Shown: piece after piece, positions 42,548-50,700 of the stretch
Layout of the letters: each line of letters opens with the position of its first letter
Numbering within the stretch: position 1 is the first letter of the stretch
From: Symbioplanes lichenis
Lineage (GTDB): Bacteria > Actinomycetota > Actinomycetes > Mycobacteriales > Micromonosporaceae
Direction: 5' to 3'
NCBI RefSeq assembly: GCF_030709675.1
Contig: NZ_JAUZQD010000020.1
Span: 1-64,000, forward strand
DNA length: 64,000 nt
Notes under the pieces: model-generated
The model's database searches: none
Told to the model about the DNA's origin: nothing
The model's input: only the letters and a program-made list of their open reading frames with translations
Translations under genes and position numbers: made by a program

Positions 42548-44122
42548 TCAGCCCTCGGCGCCGGACAGGCACCGGCCGACGAACTCCGCCAGCGGCCGCA
42601 CGTGGCCCTCCGGCCGGTCCCACCGGTTCTCCAGGTTCTCGGCGACATGATGGGTGCTGACCAGCTGACCCTCGCGGTGATAGCGGACGACCGGATGCAG
42701 GTACGCGGCGTCGTGCGCCTGCCCCGGCACGTCCTGCGCCACGCGCGTCACCGTGATGTCGAACGGGTCGACCTGGTCGTGCTCGGGGCCGTACTCGAGG
42801 GTGACCACGAACGCCTGGTCGTAGTCGTGGTCGGCGGTGAAGAGCCCGGCCGTCGCGAAGTAGTCGACCGGCACCTCCTCGTGGTAGCGCGCGTCCGCCC
42901 CGGCGACCGTGACGACGTCGGCGAGGAAGCCGAACTGCTGCCACAGCGCGGAGGTGCGGTTGACCCGCTCGATGACGGCCGCGGTGAGGGCGTCCGGTGT
43001 GGCGTCGAGAGCGGCGAAGGGCCACGGTTTGCCGTCGTACCGGCGGGAAAGGACGCGGTGCAGGGCCCGGACCGCGTACCGGAAACCGTGCACGAATCCG
43101 CTCGTCGACTTCTTGAAGTCGCGCTCCTGCGAGATCGTCCCGGCGAAGAACAGTCCCGGGACGTTCACCGACTCCCATTCCTCGGTCTGCGCCGGGAACC
43201 GGTCCCGGATGGCCAGCTCCGGCCGGGCCGAATCGTCGAAGATCGAGGCGTCGAACCGGAATCCCGTGCACGCCAGCACCCGGTCGTAGTGCAGGTCCTT
43301 CACGACCTCGTTCGCCCGCGAGAAGCTGAACGTGACTTTGTAGCCCGTACCGTCGCGCTCGATGCTCCTGACCGTGCCGTCGAGGATCGCGTTGGCCGAC
43401 TTGAGCTGATAGGTGTCGAGGAAGTTGTTGTTCACCGCGCGCAGGTGACCGACGTAATGGGTGCGCCACGCCATCCGGACCGAGCTCGGCCCGGCGAGAT
43501 GGATCAGCGTCGTGGTCTCCATGAGGTTGTCGGCGGTCTCGAAGGCGGAGTTGCCCTTGCCGATGATGAGCACCTTCTGGTCGAGATAGTCGCGGGGGTC
43601 GACGCTCATCACGTCGTAGCCCTCGGCCAGCTCGAATCCGGGAATGGCCGGCTCGTAGGTCTTCGACACGCCCGTGGCCACGACGACCGCCCGCGCCTGC
43701 CAGCTCTGGTCGCCGGCCTCGACCGTGAAGAGGTCGCCGTTCTTGGACACCCGCGTCACCCGGGTGCCGTAGCTGACCCTGACGCCCGTCTTCGCCGCGA
43801 AATCGGCGAGGTACTGCACCATCACGTCGGCCGAAGGGAAGTACTTCTCGGTGTAGGCCGTGAAGAGCAGCGCCGGGTCGTCGGTGAGCAGGGAATTCCA
43901 GTCGAGCCGCAGATTCAGCTCGGGGTCGTCCGTACCCGTGTGCCGTTTGTTGATGGAAATGAGCTGGCGGTGCCGCGGATAGGTGGCGAAGAACGCCCCC
44001 GGCGCGTCCGCACCCTCCAGCACCAGATAGTCGCGCTGGCCGTCGGCCTCGAGCAGGGCGGCGAGCTGAAGACCGGCCGGCCCGGCCCCGATGATCAGGT
44101 AATCAAGCGTCACGGCGGTCAC
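42548..44122 (-). CDS. FOXRED2-like FAD-dependent oxidoreductase (first copy)
   Basis: 524-residue flavoprotein of the flavin monooxygenase-like superfamily. FAD motif GAGPAG at residues 12-17, the block YPRHRQLISINK, LDWNSLLTDDP, a second nucleotide motif IIGKGNSAFETAD, ATHY-like THYVGHLRAVNNNFLD, and GFVHGFRYAVRALH closely follow the layout I remember for vertebrate FOXRED2 (ERFAD) and its bacterial relatives. It is paralogous to the divergent gene at 45681. Reaction unknown, either oxygenation or disulfide/quinone chemistry. GTG start (another at 44113) overlaps the ammonia-lyase stop, so it is the second gene of the leftward arm. Confidence 0.82.
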   Translation of the reverse strand: MTAVTLDYLIIGAGPAGLQLAALLEADGQRDYLVLEGADAPGAFFATYPRHRQLISINKRHTGTDDPELNLRLDWNSLLTDDPALLFTAYTEKYFPSADVMVQYLADFAAKTGVRVSYGTRVTRVSKNGDLFTVEAGDQSWQARAVVVATGVSKTYEPAIPGFELAEGYDVMSVDPRDYLDQKVLIIGKGNSAFETADNLMETTTLIHLAGPSSVRMAWRTHYVGHLRAVNNNFLDTYQLKSANAILDGTVRSIERDGTGYKVTFSFSRANEVVKDLHYDRVLACTGFRFDASIFDDSARPELAIRDRFPAQTEEWESVNVPGLFFAGTISQERDFKKSTSGFVHGFRYAVRALHRVLSRRYDGKPWPFAALDATPDALTAAVIERVNRTSALWQQFGFLADVVTVAGADARYHEEVPVDYFATAGLFTADHDYDQAFVVTLEYGPEHDQVDPFDITVTRVAQDVPGQAHDAAYLHPVVRYHREGQLVSTHHVAENLENRWDRPEGHVRPLAEFVGRCLSGAEG

Positions 44123-45617
44123 CGTACGAGCCGGAAATCAGAGAGTTTTCAAGCCTTTCGAGAATCGCGGCCGCCGTGCGGACATCCGCGTCGAGCGGCC
44201 GGTCCGGGTCGATCGGGGCGATCTCCTCCAGGGCCCGGAGGGTACGGTCGCAGCCCGCCGCCGTGGGCCGGCGGGCGCCCACGTGCACCGCTTGCCGGAG
44301 CCCGAGTCCCAGCGAGCCGGTGATCAGCCGGAGCAGTTCCGCCTGGTCGAGCGCGCGCAGGGCGGCCTGGGTGCCGAGCGGGACGACGTCCTGGTTGTGC
44401 AGGTTGGTGGGGAGGCTCTGCAGGCTCGCGGGCACCGAGTCGCGCCGGATCTCGGCGATCAGCGCGGTCGACGCCAGCTGCACGCCCTGCAGCCCGTGCT
44501 GCTGCCCCGGGCCGGCCGCCAGCATGGGTGGCAGCCCGCCGTTGCGCACCGGGTCCACCAGCAGGTCCAGCTGCCGTTCGGCCAGGTTGCCGACCTGGGC
44601 GGCCACCATGGACAGCACGTCGGCGGCGAACGCGGCGGGCTGGCCGAAAAAGTTGCCGCCGTGCACGACCTTGTCGTCGGAGGGGAAGAACAGCGGGTTG
44701 TCGCTCACGCCACCGAGGTCCGCGGCGACGACGCCGTCGACGTAGCGCAAAGCGTCCTCGGCCGCGCCGAGCAGCTGCGGCGCGCAGCGGATGCTGTAGG
44801 GCTCCTGCAGCGGTCTCTTACCCGAGGATTTCGTCCCGTTCAGGAGAGAGCGCATCGCCGCGCCGACATCGATCGTGCCCCGATGGCCATAGGCCGCGAG
44901 GAGCGAGGCGTCCAGGAATTGCGGGTCGCAGCCCAGCAGATCGGCCAGCAGGCAGCTCAACGTCTGCACCACGCGGTGCGACGTCCGGACCCGGTCCAGG
45001 GCCAGAGCCAGCGCGGCCGTGGTGAGCGACGTGCCGTTGACCAGCGCGAGCGCGTCCCGGCCGTCGAGCGGCAGCGGCTCGAGCCCGGCCCGGGCCAGCG
45101 CCTCGGCGGCGGGCAGCCGCTCACCGTCCACATAGGCGTGACCCCGGCCGCGCAACGCCTGGGCCGCGGCCCCGAGCGGGATCAGGTCCCCGCTGGCGCC
45201 GACCGAACCGAGCCGGGGCATCGCGGGCGTGAACGTCGTGCCCAGCGCGGCCGCCAGCGCGTCGAGCACGTGCGGCGAGACGCCCGACGCCCCGTGGGCC
45301 AGGGATCGGGCGCGGACCAGCAGCGTGGCGCGCACGACGTCCGGGGCGACGTCCGGGCCCTGGCCCGCCCCGAGGTGGGCGAGGGTGTTGTCGGCCTGGT
45401 CGCGCTGGTCGGCCCGGCCCGCGTACCCGACCAGCGCCCCGAACCCGGTCGTGGCGCCGTAGATCGCGCGGTCGTCGCCCAGCGCCTTGCTCAGGAAGGC
45501 GCGGCCGGCCGCGACACTGTCCCGGACCTCCGCCCCGATCACGACCGTCACCGGGCCGGCCGCCGCGCGCAGGTCGGCGGTGCGCAACGGCGCCGCCAGA
45601 TCCACCTCAATCGTCAT
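44103..45617 (-). CDS. MIO-type aromatic amino acid ammonia-lyase (tyrosine-type)
   Basis: 504-residue lyase of the HAL/PAL/TAL family. The Ala141-Ser142-Gly143 triad (GSVGASGDL) forms the MIO prosthetic group. The catalytic Tyr53 lies in YGATTGFG, and YSIRCAPQLLGA and VHGGNFFGQP are family blocks. At the position that sets specificity it has His81-Leu82 (LAHLGAG), the dyad of Rhodobacter tyrosine ammonia-lyase rather than Ser-His of histidine ammonia-lyase, so p-coumarate formation is predicted. An aminomutase cannot be excluded. No other histidine-degradation genes are present. First gene of the leftward arm, facing the 63-bp divergent promoter. Confidence 0.87.
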   Translation of the reverse strand: MTIEVDLAAPLRTADLRAAAGPVTVVIGAEVRDSVAAGRAFLSKALGDDRAIYGATTGFGALVGYAGRADQRDQADNTLAHLGAGQGPDVAPDVVRATLLVRARSLAHGASGVSPHVLDALAAALGTTFTPAMPRLGSVGASGDLIPLGAAAQALRGRGHAYVDGERLPAAEALARAGLEPLPLDGRDALALVNGTSLTTAALALALDRVRTSHRVVQTLSCLLADLLGCDPQFLDASLLAAYGHRGTIDVGAAMRSLLNGTKSSGKRPLQEPYSIRCAPQLLGAAEDALRYVDGVVAADLGGVSDNPLFFPSDDKVVHGGNFFGQPAAFAADVLSMVAAQVGNLAERQLDLLVDPVRNGGLPPMLAAGPGQQHGLQGVQLASTALIAEIRRDSVPASLQSLPTNLHNQDVVPLGTQAALRALDQAELLRLITGSLGLGLRQAVHVGARRPTAAGCDRTLRALEEIAPIDPDRPLDADVRTAAAILERLENSLISGSYGDRRDA

Positions 45618-45642
45618 GGGACCGGACGCTAGAGACGATTTC

Positions 45643-45656
45643 TCAGAGCGCTCTGA
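45643..45656. promoter_or_regulatory. LacI-type operator in the divergent promoter of the ammonia-lyase cluster
   Basis: Perfect 14-bp palindrome TCAGAGCGCTCTGA centred between the ammonia-lyase and the second flavoprotein, only 63 bp apart. One repressor bound here would control both arms. It shares the GAGCGCTC core with sites at 1755 and 7243. Confidence 0.68.
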
Positions 45657-45680
45657 AATCGGCTCAGTAGGTTGCGGCGC

Positions 45681-47219
45681 ATGACGCACGACTACCTGAT
45701 CATCGGGGCCGGCCCGGCGGGTCTGCAGCTCGCCGCCCTGCTCGCGCGCGACGGTCACGACTATGTGGTGCTGGAGGCCGGACCCCGGCCCGGCACGTTC
45801 TTCGAGACCTATCCGCGGCACCGGCAGCTGATCTCCATCAACAAGGTGTGGACCGGCTCCGACGACCCGGAGTTCAATCTGCGCTCGGACTGGAACTCGC
45901 TGCTGACCGATGATCCGGCGCTGCTCTTCAAGAACTACAGCAAGCGCTATTTCCCGGCGGCGGACGATCTCGTGCGCTATCTCGGCGACTTCGCGCGCGG
46001 CCTGAACGTCGTCTACGACACCCGGGTGACGTCGGTTTCCCGCGACGACGGCGGTTTCGTGGTGCGCTCGGGTGACCAGATCCGGGAAGCGAAACAGGTC
46101 GTCGTCGCCACCGGCGTCTCGCAGCTCTACGTGCCGCCGATCCCGGGCGCCGACCTCGCCGAGCGCTACGACACCGTCAGCGTCGACCCTTCCGGCTTCA
46201 CCAATCAGCGGGTGCTGATCATCGGCAAGGGCAACTCGGCCTTCGAGACCGCGGACGCGCTCGTCGAGACGGCCGCCACCATTCACGTGGCCGGCCCGCA
46301 CTCCATCAAGCTGGCCTGGCAGTCGCATTACGTCGGGCATCTGCGCGCGGTGAACAACAACTTCCTCGACACTTATCAGCTCAAGTCGCAGAACGCCGTC
46401 CTGGACGGCACGGTCGAGGAGATCAGCCGCCGGGCGGGCGGCGGGTTCCGGGTGCTCTTCCGGTACGCCCGGACGGTCGAGAAACTGCGCGAGCTCGAGT
46501 ACGACCGCGTCATCCTGTGCACCGGCTTCCAGTTCGACGCGTCGCCGTTCGAGGGGTCGGCGCGGCCGGAACTGGTCATCAAGGACCGGTTCCCAGCGCA
46601 GACCCCGGCCTTCGAGTCGGTGAACGTGCCCGGGCTCTATTTCGCCGGCACGCTCAGCCAGCAGCGCGATTTCAAGAAGTCGACGAACGGGTTCATCCAC
46701 GGCTTCCGCTACGCCACCCGGGCCCTGCACCACATCTTGCGGGAACGGCACCACGGGCAGCCGTGGCCGTACCGGGAGATCGCCCTGTCGCCGGAGGCGA
46801 TAACCGACGCGATCATCGCGCGCATCAACGTGACGTCGGCCCTGTGGCAGCAGTTCGCGGTGCTCGCCGATGTCGTCGTGGTGGACGGCGAGACCGCCCG
46901 CTATCTCCAGGAGATGCCGGTGGCGTATCTGCGGGAGGCGTACCCGGACGTGTTCGCGTTCGTGGTCACCCTGGAGTACGGGCCGGACCACGATCAGGTG
47001 GACCCCTTCGACATCACCGTGCCGCGGGTCGCCGAGAACGACGCGTCGGCCGCGCACGACGCCAGTTATCTGCACCCTGTCGTCCGGGTGCTGCGGGACG
47101 GGCGGATCGTCGCCGAGCACCACCTGGCCGAGAACCTGGAGAACAACTGGGACCTGCCGGCCGTGCACCAGCAGCCGCTCGAGGTCTTCGTCAAGGGCGT
47201 CCTCGCCGATGCCCTCTGA
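45681..47219 (+). CDS. FOXRED2-like FAD-dependent oxidoreductase (second copy)
   Basis: 512-residue paralogue of the flavoprotein at 42548-44122, with the same motif order: GAGPAG near residue 10, YPRHRQLISINK, LRSDWNSLLTDDP, IIGKGNSAFETAD, SHYVGHLRAVNNNFLD and GFIHGFRYATRALH. Having two divergent members in one cluster suggests two successive oxidations or a heteromeric enzyme. ATG at 45681 begins 25 bp after the operator, and an upstream TTG three codons away is less likely. The stop overlaps the ligase gene by 11 bases. Confidence 0.82.
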   Translation: MTHDYLIIGAGPAGLQLAALLARDGHDYVVLEAGPRPGTFFETYPRHRQLISINKVWTGSDDPEFNLRSDWNSLLTDDPALLFKNYSKRYFPAADDLVRYLGDFARGLNVVYDTRVTSVSRDDGGFVVRSGDQIREAKQVVVATGVSQLYVPPIPGADLAERYDTVSVDPSGFTNQRVLIIGKGNSAFETADALVETAATIHVAGPHSIKLAWQSHYVGHLRAVNNNFLDTYQLKSQNAVLDGTVEEISRRAGGGFRVLFRYARTVEKLRELEYDRVILCTGFQFDASPFEGSARPELVIKDRFPAQTPAFESVNVPGLYFAGTLSQQRDFKKSTNGFIHGFRYATRALHHILRERHHGQPWPYREIALSPEAITDAIIARINVTSALWQQFAVLADVVVVDGETARYLQEMPVAYLREAYPDVFAFVVTLEYGPDHDQVDPFDITVPRVAENDASAAHDASYLHPVVRVLRDGRIVAEHHLAENLENNWDLPAVHQQPLEVFVKGVLADAL

Positions 47220-48579
47220 CGTCTGGCCGCAGCCCGTCCTCGATCTCCTGGCCGCCGGGGGTGACCGCCCGGTCTTCGAGGACGGGCCGGTCGTCACCAC
47301 CGCTTCTGAGATGTCGGTACTGATCCGGCGGATCGCTGCGGGGTTGCGGGCTGCCGGCGTCGGGCCCGGGGTGGGCGTCGTGCTCTCGCTCGGTGTCACA
47401 GCGCCCGCGTTCGCCGCCACCATGGCCGCTTTCGCCGTCGGGGCCCGGGTGTCCGGCGGGCAATCCGCACCGCTTGCCGATTTTGTCCTCGATGAATCGC
47501 GGCTGGCGTCGCTGCTCGAGCACGAGGACGAGCCGCTGCGGGCGGCCGGGCGGCCCGGGGACCCCGCGCGGATCATCTGGACCAGCGGGAGCACCGGCAC
47601 GCCGAAGGGTGCGGTCCAGACGTACGCGGCGATGTCGGCGGCCTGGGCCCCGTACCCGGACCGCTGGCCCCCGGCGATCGCCGAGCTGGCCCCCCGCCTC
47701 CAGCGCTACCTGGTCTTCGGCTCGCTGGCCAGCCAGGTGATGCTGGAATACGGCGTGCTCGCGCTGGCCGCCGGCGGCACCCTGGTCGTCGCGCCGCGCC
47801 CGGTCTTCCCGGACGCCCTGGCCGAGCATCGGGCCACGGCGAGCGTGATCACCGTCGGCAAGCTGCACCGGCTCGTCCGGGCGCAACGCGAGCAGCCGGC
47901 GGACCTGAGTCACCTGCGGGCGCTCATGGTCTCGGGCTCGCCGCTCGCCCCGGGCCGGCTGGCGGAGGCCCTGGACGTGCTCGGGCCGGTGCTCTTCCAC
48001 GGCTACGGCCAGACCGAGACGTCGATGATCGCCATGGCCACGCCGGGGGAGATGCTGGCCGATCCGGCGGTCCTGGAGACGGTCGGCCGCCCGGCGGTCG
48101 AGGTGGCCGTCCGCGACGGGGAGGTCTATGTGCGGGCTCCCGCCCAGGCCTCCTCGTACTGGGAGGACCCCGGCGAGTCGGCCGAGGTGTTCGTCGACGG
48201 CTGGGTGCGCACGCGCGACCTCGGCTCGCTGGGCACCGACGGGTATCTGCGACTGTCCGGGCGGGCCCGGGACGTGATCATTGTCAACGCGATCCTGGTG
48301 CATGCGGGCGCGGTGGAGCGGGTGTTGGCTTCCGATGCCACGGTGGCCGAGGCGTACGCGGTGGGAGCTCCGGACGAGACGACGGGTGAGGCGGTGCACG
48401 CGTACGTGGTGCCGGCGACCGGGAGAACGCCCGACCCGGACATGTTGCGCAAGCTGGTCGGCGTACGGCTGGGTGATCATGCGGTGCCTCGGACCGTGAC
48501 CCTCGTCGATCGCGTCCCGCTCGCACCCAGCGGGAAGCCGGACAAAGCGCAACTCTCCCAGCTCAATAACGATTTGTGA
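47209..48579 (+). CDS. AMP-forming acyl/aryl ligase (adenylating enzyme)
   Basis: 456-residue member of the ANL superfamily, activating a carboxylic acid as its adenylate and usually transferring it to CoA or a carrier. The phosphate-binding loop WTSGSTGTPKGAV, adenine motif GYGQTETS, hinge/ribose motif RTRDLGSLG and the C-terminal catalytic lysine in APSGKPDK are present. It is shorter than standard CoA ligases (500+ residues), mainly at the N-terminus. Its place beside a tyrosine-type ammonia-lyase makes a coumaroyl-type substrate attractive, as inference. Translationally coupled to the upstream flavoprotein. Confidence 0.85.
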   Translation: MPSDVWPQPVLDLLAAGGDRPVFEDGPVVTTASEMSVLIRRIAAGLRAAGVGPGVGVVLSLGVTAPAFAATMAAFAVGARVSGGQSAPLADFVLDESRLASLLEHEDEPLRAAGRPGDPARIIWTSGSTGTPKGAVQTYAAMSAAWAPYPDRWPPAIAELAPRLQRYLVFGSLASQVMLEYGVLALAAGGTLVVAPRPVFPDALAEHRATASVITVGKLHRLVRAQREQPADLSHLRALMVSGSPLAPGRLAEALDVLGPVLFHGYGQTETSMIAMATPGEMLADPAVLETVGRPAVEVAVRDGEVYVRAPAQASSYWEDPGESAEVFVDGWVRTRDLGSLGTDGYLRLSGRARDVIIVNAILVHAGAVERVLASDATVAEAYAVGAPDETTGEAVHAYVVPATGRTPDPDMLRKLVGVRLGDHAVPRTVTLVDRVPLAPSGKPDKAQLSQLNNDL

Positions 48580-48619
48580 CGTCCGCCCCACGGACTTGAA
48601 GATCCACGTAGCCTGCCTG

Positions 48620-48638
48620 TTAGGTAAGGCAACCCTTC
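48620..48638 (+). promoter_or_regulatory. Iron-box-like (IdeR/DmdR) operator
   Basis: TTAGGTAAGGCAACCCTTC matches 14 of 19 positions of the IdeR/DmdR1 iron-box consensus TTAGGTTAGGCTAACCTAA. It lies 27 bp before the ferric-siderophore-binding lipoprotein start, as expected for iron repression. Confidence 0.7.
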
Positions 48639-48664
48639 ATCACCTCATCGTGGAGTCTCCCCCC

Positions 48665-49675
48665 ATGCGTTTCGTCCCGTCCCGGAGCCGCCGGCTGTTC
48701 CTCGCCGGCGTGGCCACCGCCGTTGCCCTGAGTGCCTGTTCGACGACCGGGACGGATGACGACAGCGCCGCCGAGCCGGCCGCCTCCGCCTCCTCCGCCG
48801 GGCAGTTCCCGGTCACCATCGCCACCGCCTTCGGCGACGTGACCGTCGAGAAGCAGCCCACCAAGGTCGTCACCCTGGGCTGGAGCGACGCCGAGGTCGC
48901 GCTCGCGCTGGGCGTGCAGCCCGTGGGCGACGCCGACTGGCTGGCCTTCGGCGGCGACGGCCAGGGCGCTTGGAACCAGGGCAAGTACACGACCCCGCCG
49001 GAGAAGCTCGGCACCCTCGAGCTGGACATGGAGAAGATCGCGGCGCTGCAGCCCGACCTGATCCTGGACACCCGCTCGAGCGGCGACAAGGCGCGCTACG
49101 ACCAGCTCGCCGCGCTCGGCGTGCCGGTGGTCGACATCCCCCAGGGCGGCGAGGCCTACAAGACGACCTGGGAGCAGCAGCTCGAGATGGTCGGGAAGGC
49201 GCTGGGCAAGTCGGCCGAGGCGACGCAGCTCAAGTCCGACCTGGACGCTCAGTTCCAGCAGGTCGCCGCGGCGAACCCGCAGTTCGCCGGCAAGACCGTC
49301 ACGGCGGGCGTGAAGACGAGCCAGGGCTGGGGCGCCTACGTCTCCGGCGACGGCCGCGTCGACTTCCTCACCAAGCTCGGCTTCACCTCGGCGCCCGAGG
49401 TCGAGGCGCTGAAGAAGGACAGCTTCTTCGTCAACCTGTCGAACGAGCAGCTCAACACCCTCGACGCCGACCTCACCACCGTCTTCATGATCGGCCTCAC
49501 CGCCGACCAGGTGAAGGCCGACAAGCTGCTGCAGGCCGTCCCGTCGGTCAAGGCCGGCCACGTCGTCTACCTCGACGACAAGGACATCTCCGCCGCGTTC
49601 TCCAGCAACTCGGTCCTGGGTCTCAAGTACGCCCTGGAGAAGGTGCCGCCGCTGCTCGCCGGCGCCCTGGGCTGA
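48665..49675 (+). CDS. Iron-siderophore ABC transporter binding lipoprotein
   Basis: 336-residue FepB/FhuD-type periplasmic-binding-family lipoprotein. Lipobox LSACS (Cys near residue 25), a Ser/Ala linker, then the type III solute-binding fold (about 55-336) with VVTLGWSDAEVALALGVQPVG, LQPDLILDTRSS, and a long helix joining lobes. It captures a ferric siderophore at the outer membrane face of the cell. First gene of a five-gene operon; ATG at 48665 chosen to give a standard signal peptide. Iron repression is suggested by the box upstream. Confidence 0.93.
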   Translation: MRFVPSRSRRLFLAGVATAVALSACSTTGTDDDSAAEPAASASSAGQFPVTIATAFGDVTVEKQPTKVVTLGWSDAEVALALGVQPVGDADWLAFGGDGQGAWNQGKYTTPPEKLGTLELDMEKIAALQPDLILDTRSSGDKARYDQLAALGVPVVDIPQGGEAYKTTWEQQLEMVGKALGKSAEATQLKSDLDAQFQQVAAANPQFAGKTVTAGVKTSQGWGAYVSGDGRVDFLTKLGFTSAPEVEALKKDSFFVNLSNEQLNTLDADLTTVFMIGLTADQVKADKLLQAVPSVKAGHVVYLDDKDISAAFSSNSVLGLKYALEKVPPLLAGALG

Positions 49676-49680
49676 CGACG

Positions 49681-50700
49681 ATGCCGGACACTCGCGTCCG
49701 GCGCACCGCCGCGCTCTCCACGGGACTCGTGGTGAGCGCGGCGGCGCTCGCCGCGGCGGCACTGCTCAGCCTCACGGTGGGCGCCCAGCACATCCCGTTC
49801 GGGACGGTGATGGACGCGCTCTTCCACCCGAACCCCGACAACGGCCAGCATCTGATCATCACCGAGTCGCGCATCCCGCGTACGGTGGTCGGCCTGCTCG
49901 CCGGGGCCGCCCTGGGTCTGGCCGGCGCCGTGATCCAGGCCGTCACCCGCAACCCGCTGGCCGACCCGGGCATCCTCGGCGTGAACGCCGGGGCGGCCCT
50001 CTTCGTCGTCTTCGGCATCAGCGTCCTCGGCATCAGCAGCCTGACCGGCTACGTCTGGCTCGGCTTCGCCGGGGCGGCGGTCGCCTCGGTCGTCGTCTAC
50101 ACGATCGGCTCGCTGGGCCGCGGCGGCGCGACGCCCGTCAAGGTCGCCCTCGCCGGTGCCGCGATGTCGGCCGCCCTCACCTCCCTGACCACGGCCGTGC
50201 TGCTCACCGATGTCGCCACTTTCGACCAGTTCCGCTTCTGGCAGGTCGGCTCGCTCGCCGGGCGCGGCATGGACATCGCGCTGCAGGGCCTGCCCTTCGT
50301 GGCGGTCGGCATCGTCATCGCGCTGGCCTCGACGCGCTCGCTCAATGCGCTGGCGCTCGGCGACGACGTGGCCGCCTCGCTCGGTCAGAACGTCGCCACG
50401 GCCCGGGTCATCGCCGCGATCGCCGTCGTCCTTCTGTGCGGCACGGCGACCGCGATGGCGGGGCCGATCGGCTTCGTCGGACTCGTCGTCCCGCACGTCG
50501 CGCGCATGATCACCGGTCCCGATCATCGCTGGCTCCTGCCGTACTCGATGCTGTTCGCTCCTCTGCTCCTGCTGTTGGCCGACGTGCTCGGCCGGGTCAT
50601 CGCCAACCCGGGCGAGGTCCAGGTGGGCATCGTCACCGCCGTGATCGGTGCGCCGATCTTCGTGGCGCTGGCCCGGCGCAAGCGGCTGGCGGAGCTGTGA
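49681..50700 (+). CDS. FecCD-type siderophore ABC permease (first)
   Basis: 339-residue permease with about ten membrane helices. FecCD family blocks: RIPRTVVGLLAGAALGLAG, NPLADPGILGVNAGAA, the cytoplasmic coupling segment GPIGFVGLVVPHVARMI, and the C-terminal IVTAVIGAPIFVALAR. Starts 5 bp after the binding-protein gene. Forms the membrane channel with the second permease. Confidence 0.94.
   Translation: MPDTRVRRTAALSTGLVVSAAALAAAALLSLTVGAQHIPFGTVMDALFHPNPDNGQHLIITESRIPRTVVGLLAGAALGLAGAVIQAVTRNPLADPGILGVNAGAALFVVFGISVLGISSLTGYVWLGFAGAAVASVVVYTIGSLGRGGATPVKVALAGAAMSAALTSLTTAVLLTDVATFDQFRFWQVGSLAGRGMDIALQGLPFVAVGIVIALASTRSLNALALGDDVAASLGQNVATARVIAAIAVVLLCGTATAMAGPIGFVGLVVPHVARMITGPDHRWLLPYSMLFAPLLLLLADVLGRVIANPGEVQVGIVTAVIGAPIFVALARRKRLAEL

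Noticed and set aside
44103..45617. Histidine utilisation gene hutH
   Set aside because: No hut neighbours, and the selectivity position reads His-Leu rather than Ser-His.
44103..47600. An 1165-residue open frame across the ammonia-lyase and the opposite-strand flavoprotein
   Set aside because: Only the final 504 codons match a family; the rest is the complement of the flavoprotein and ligase genes.
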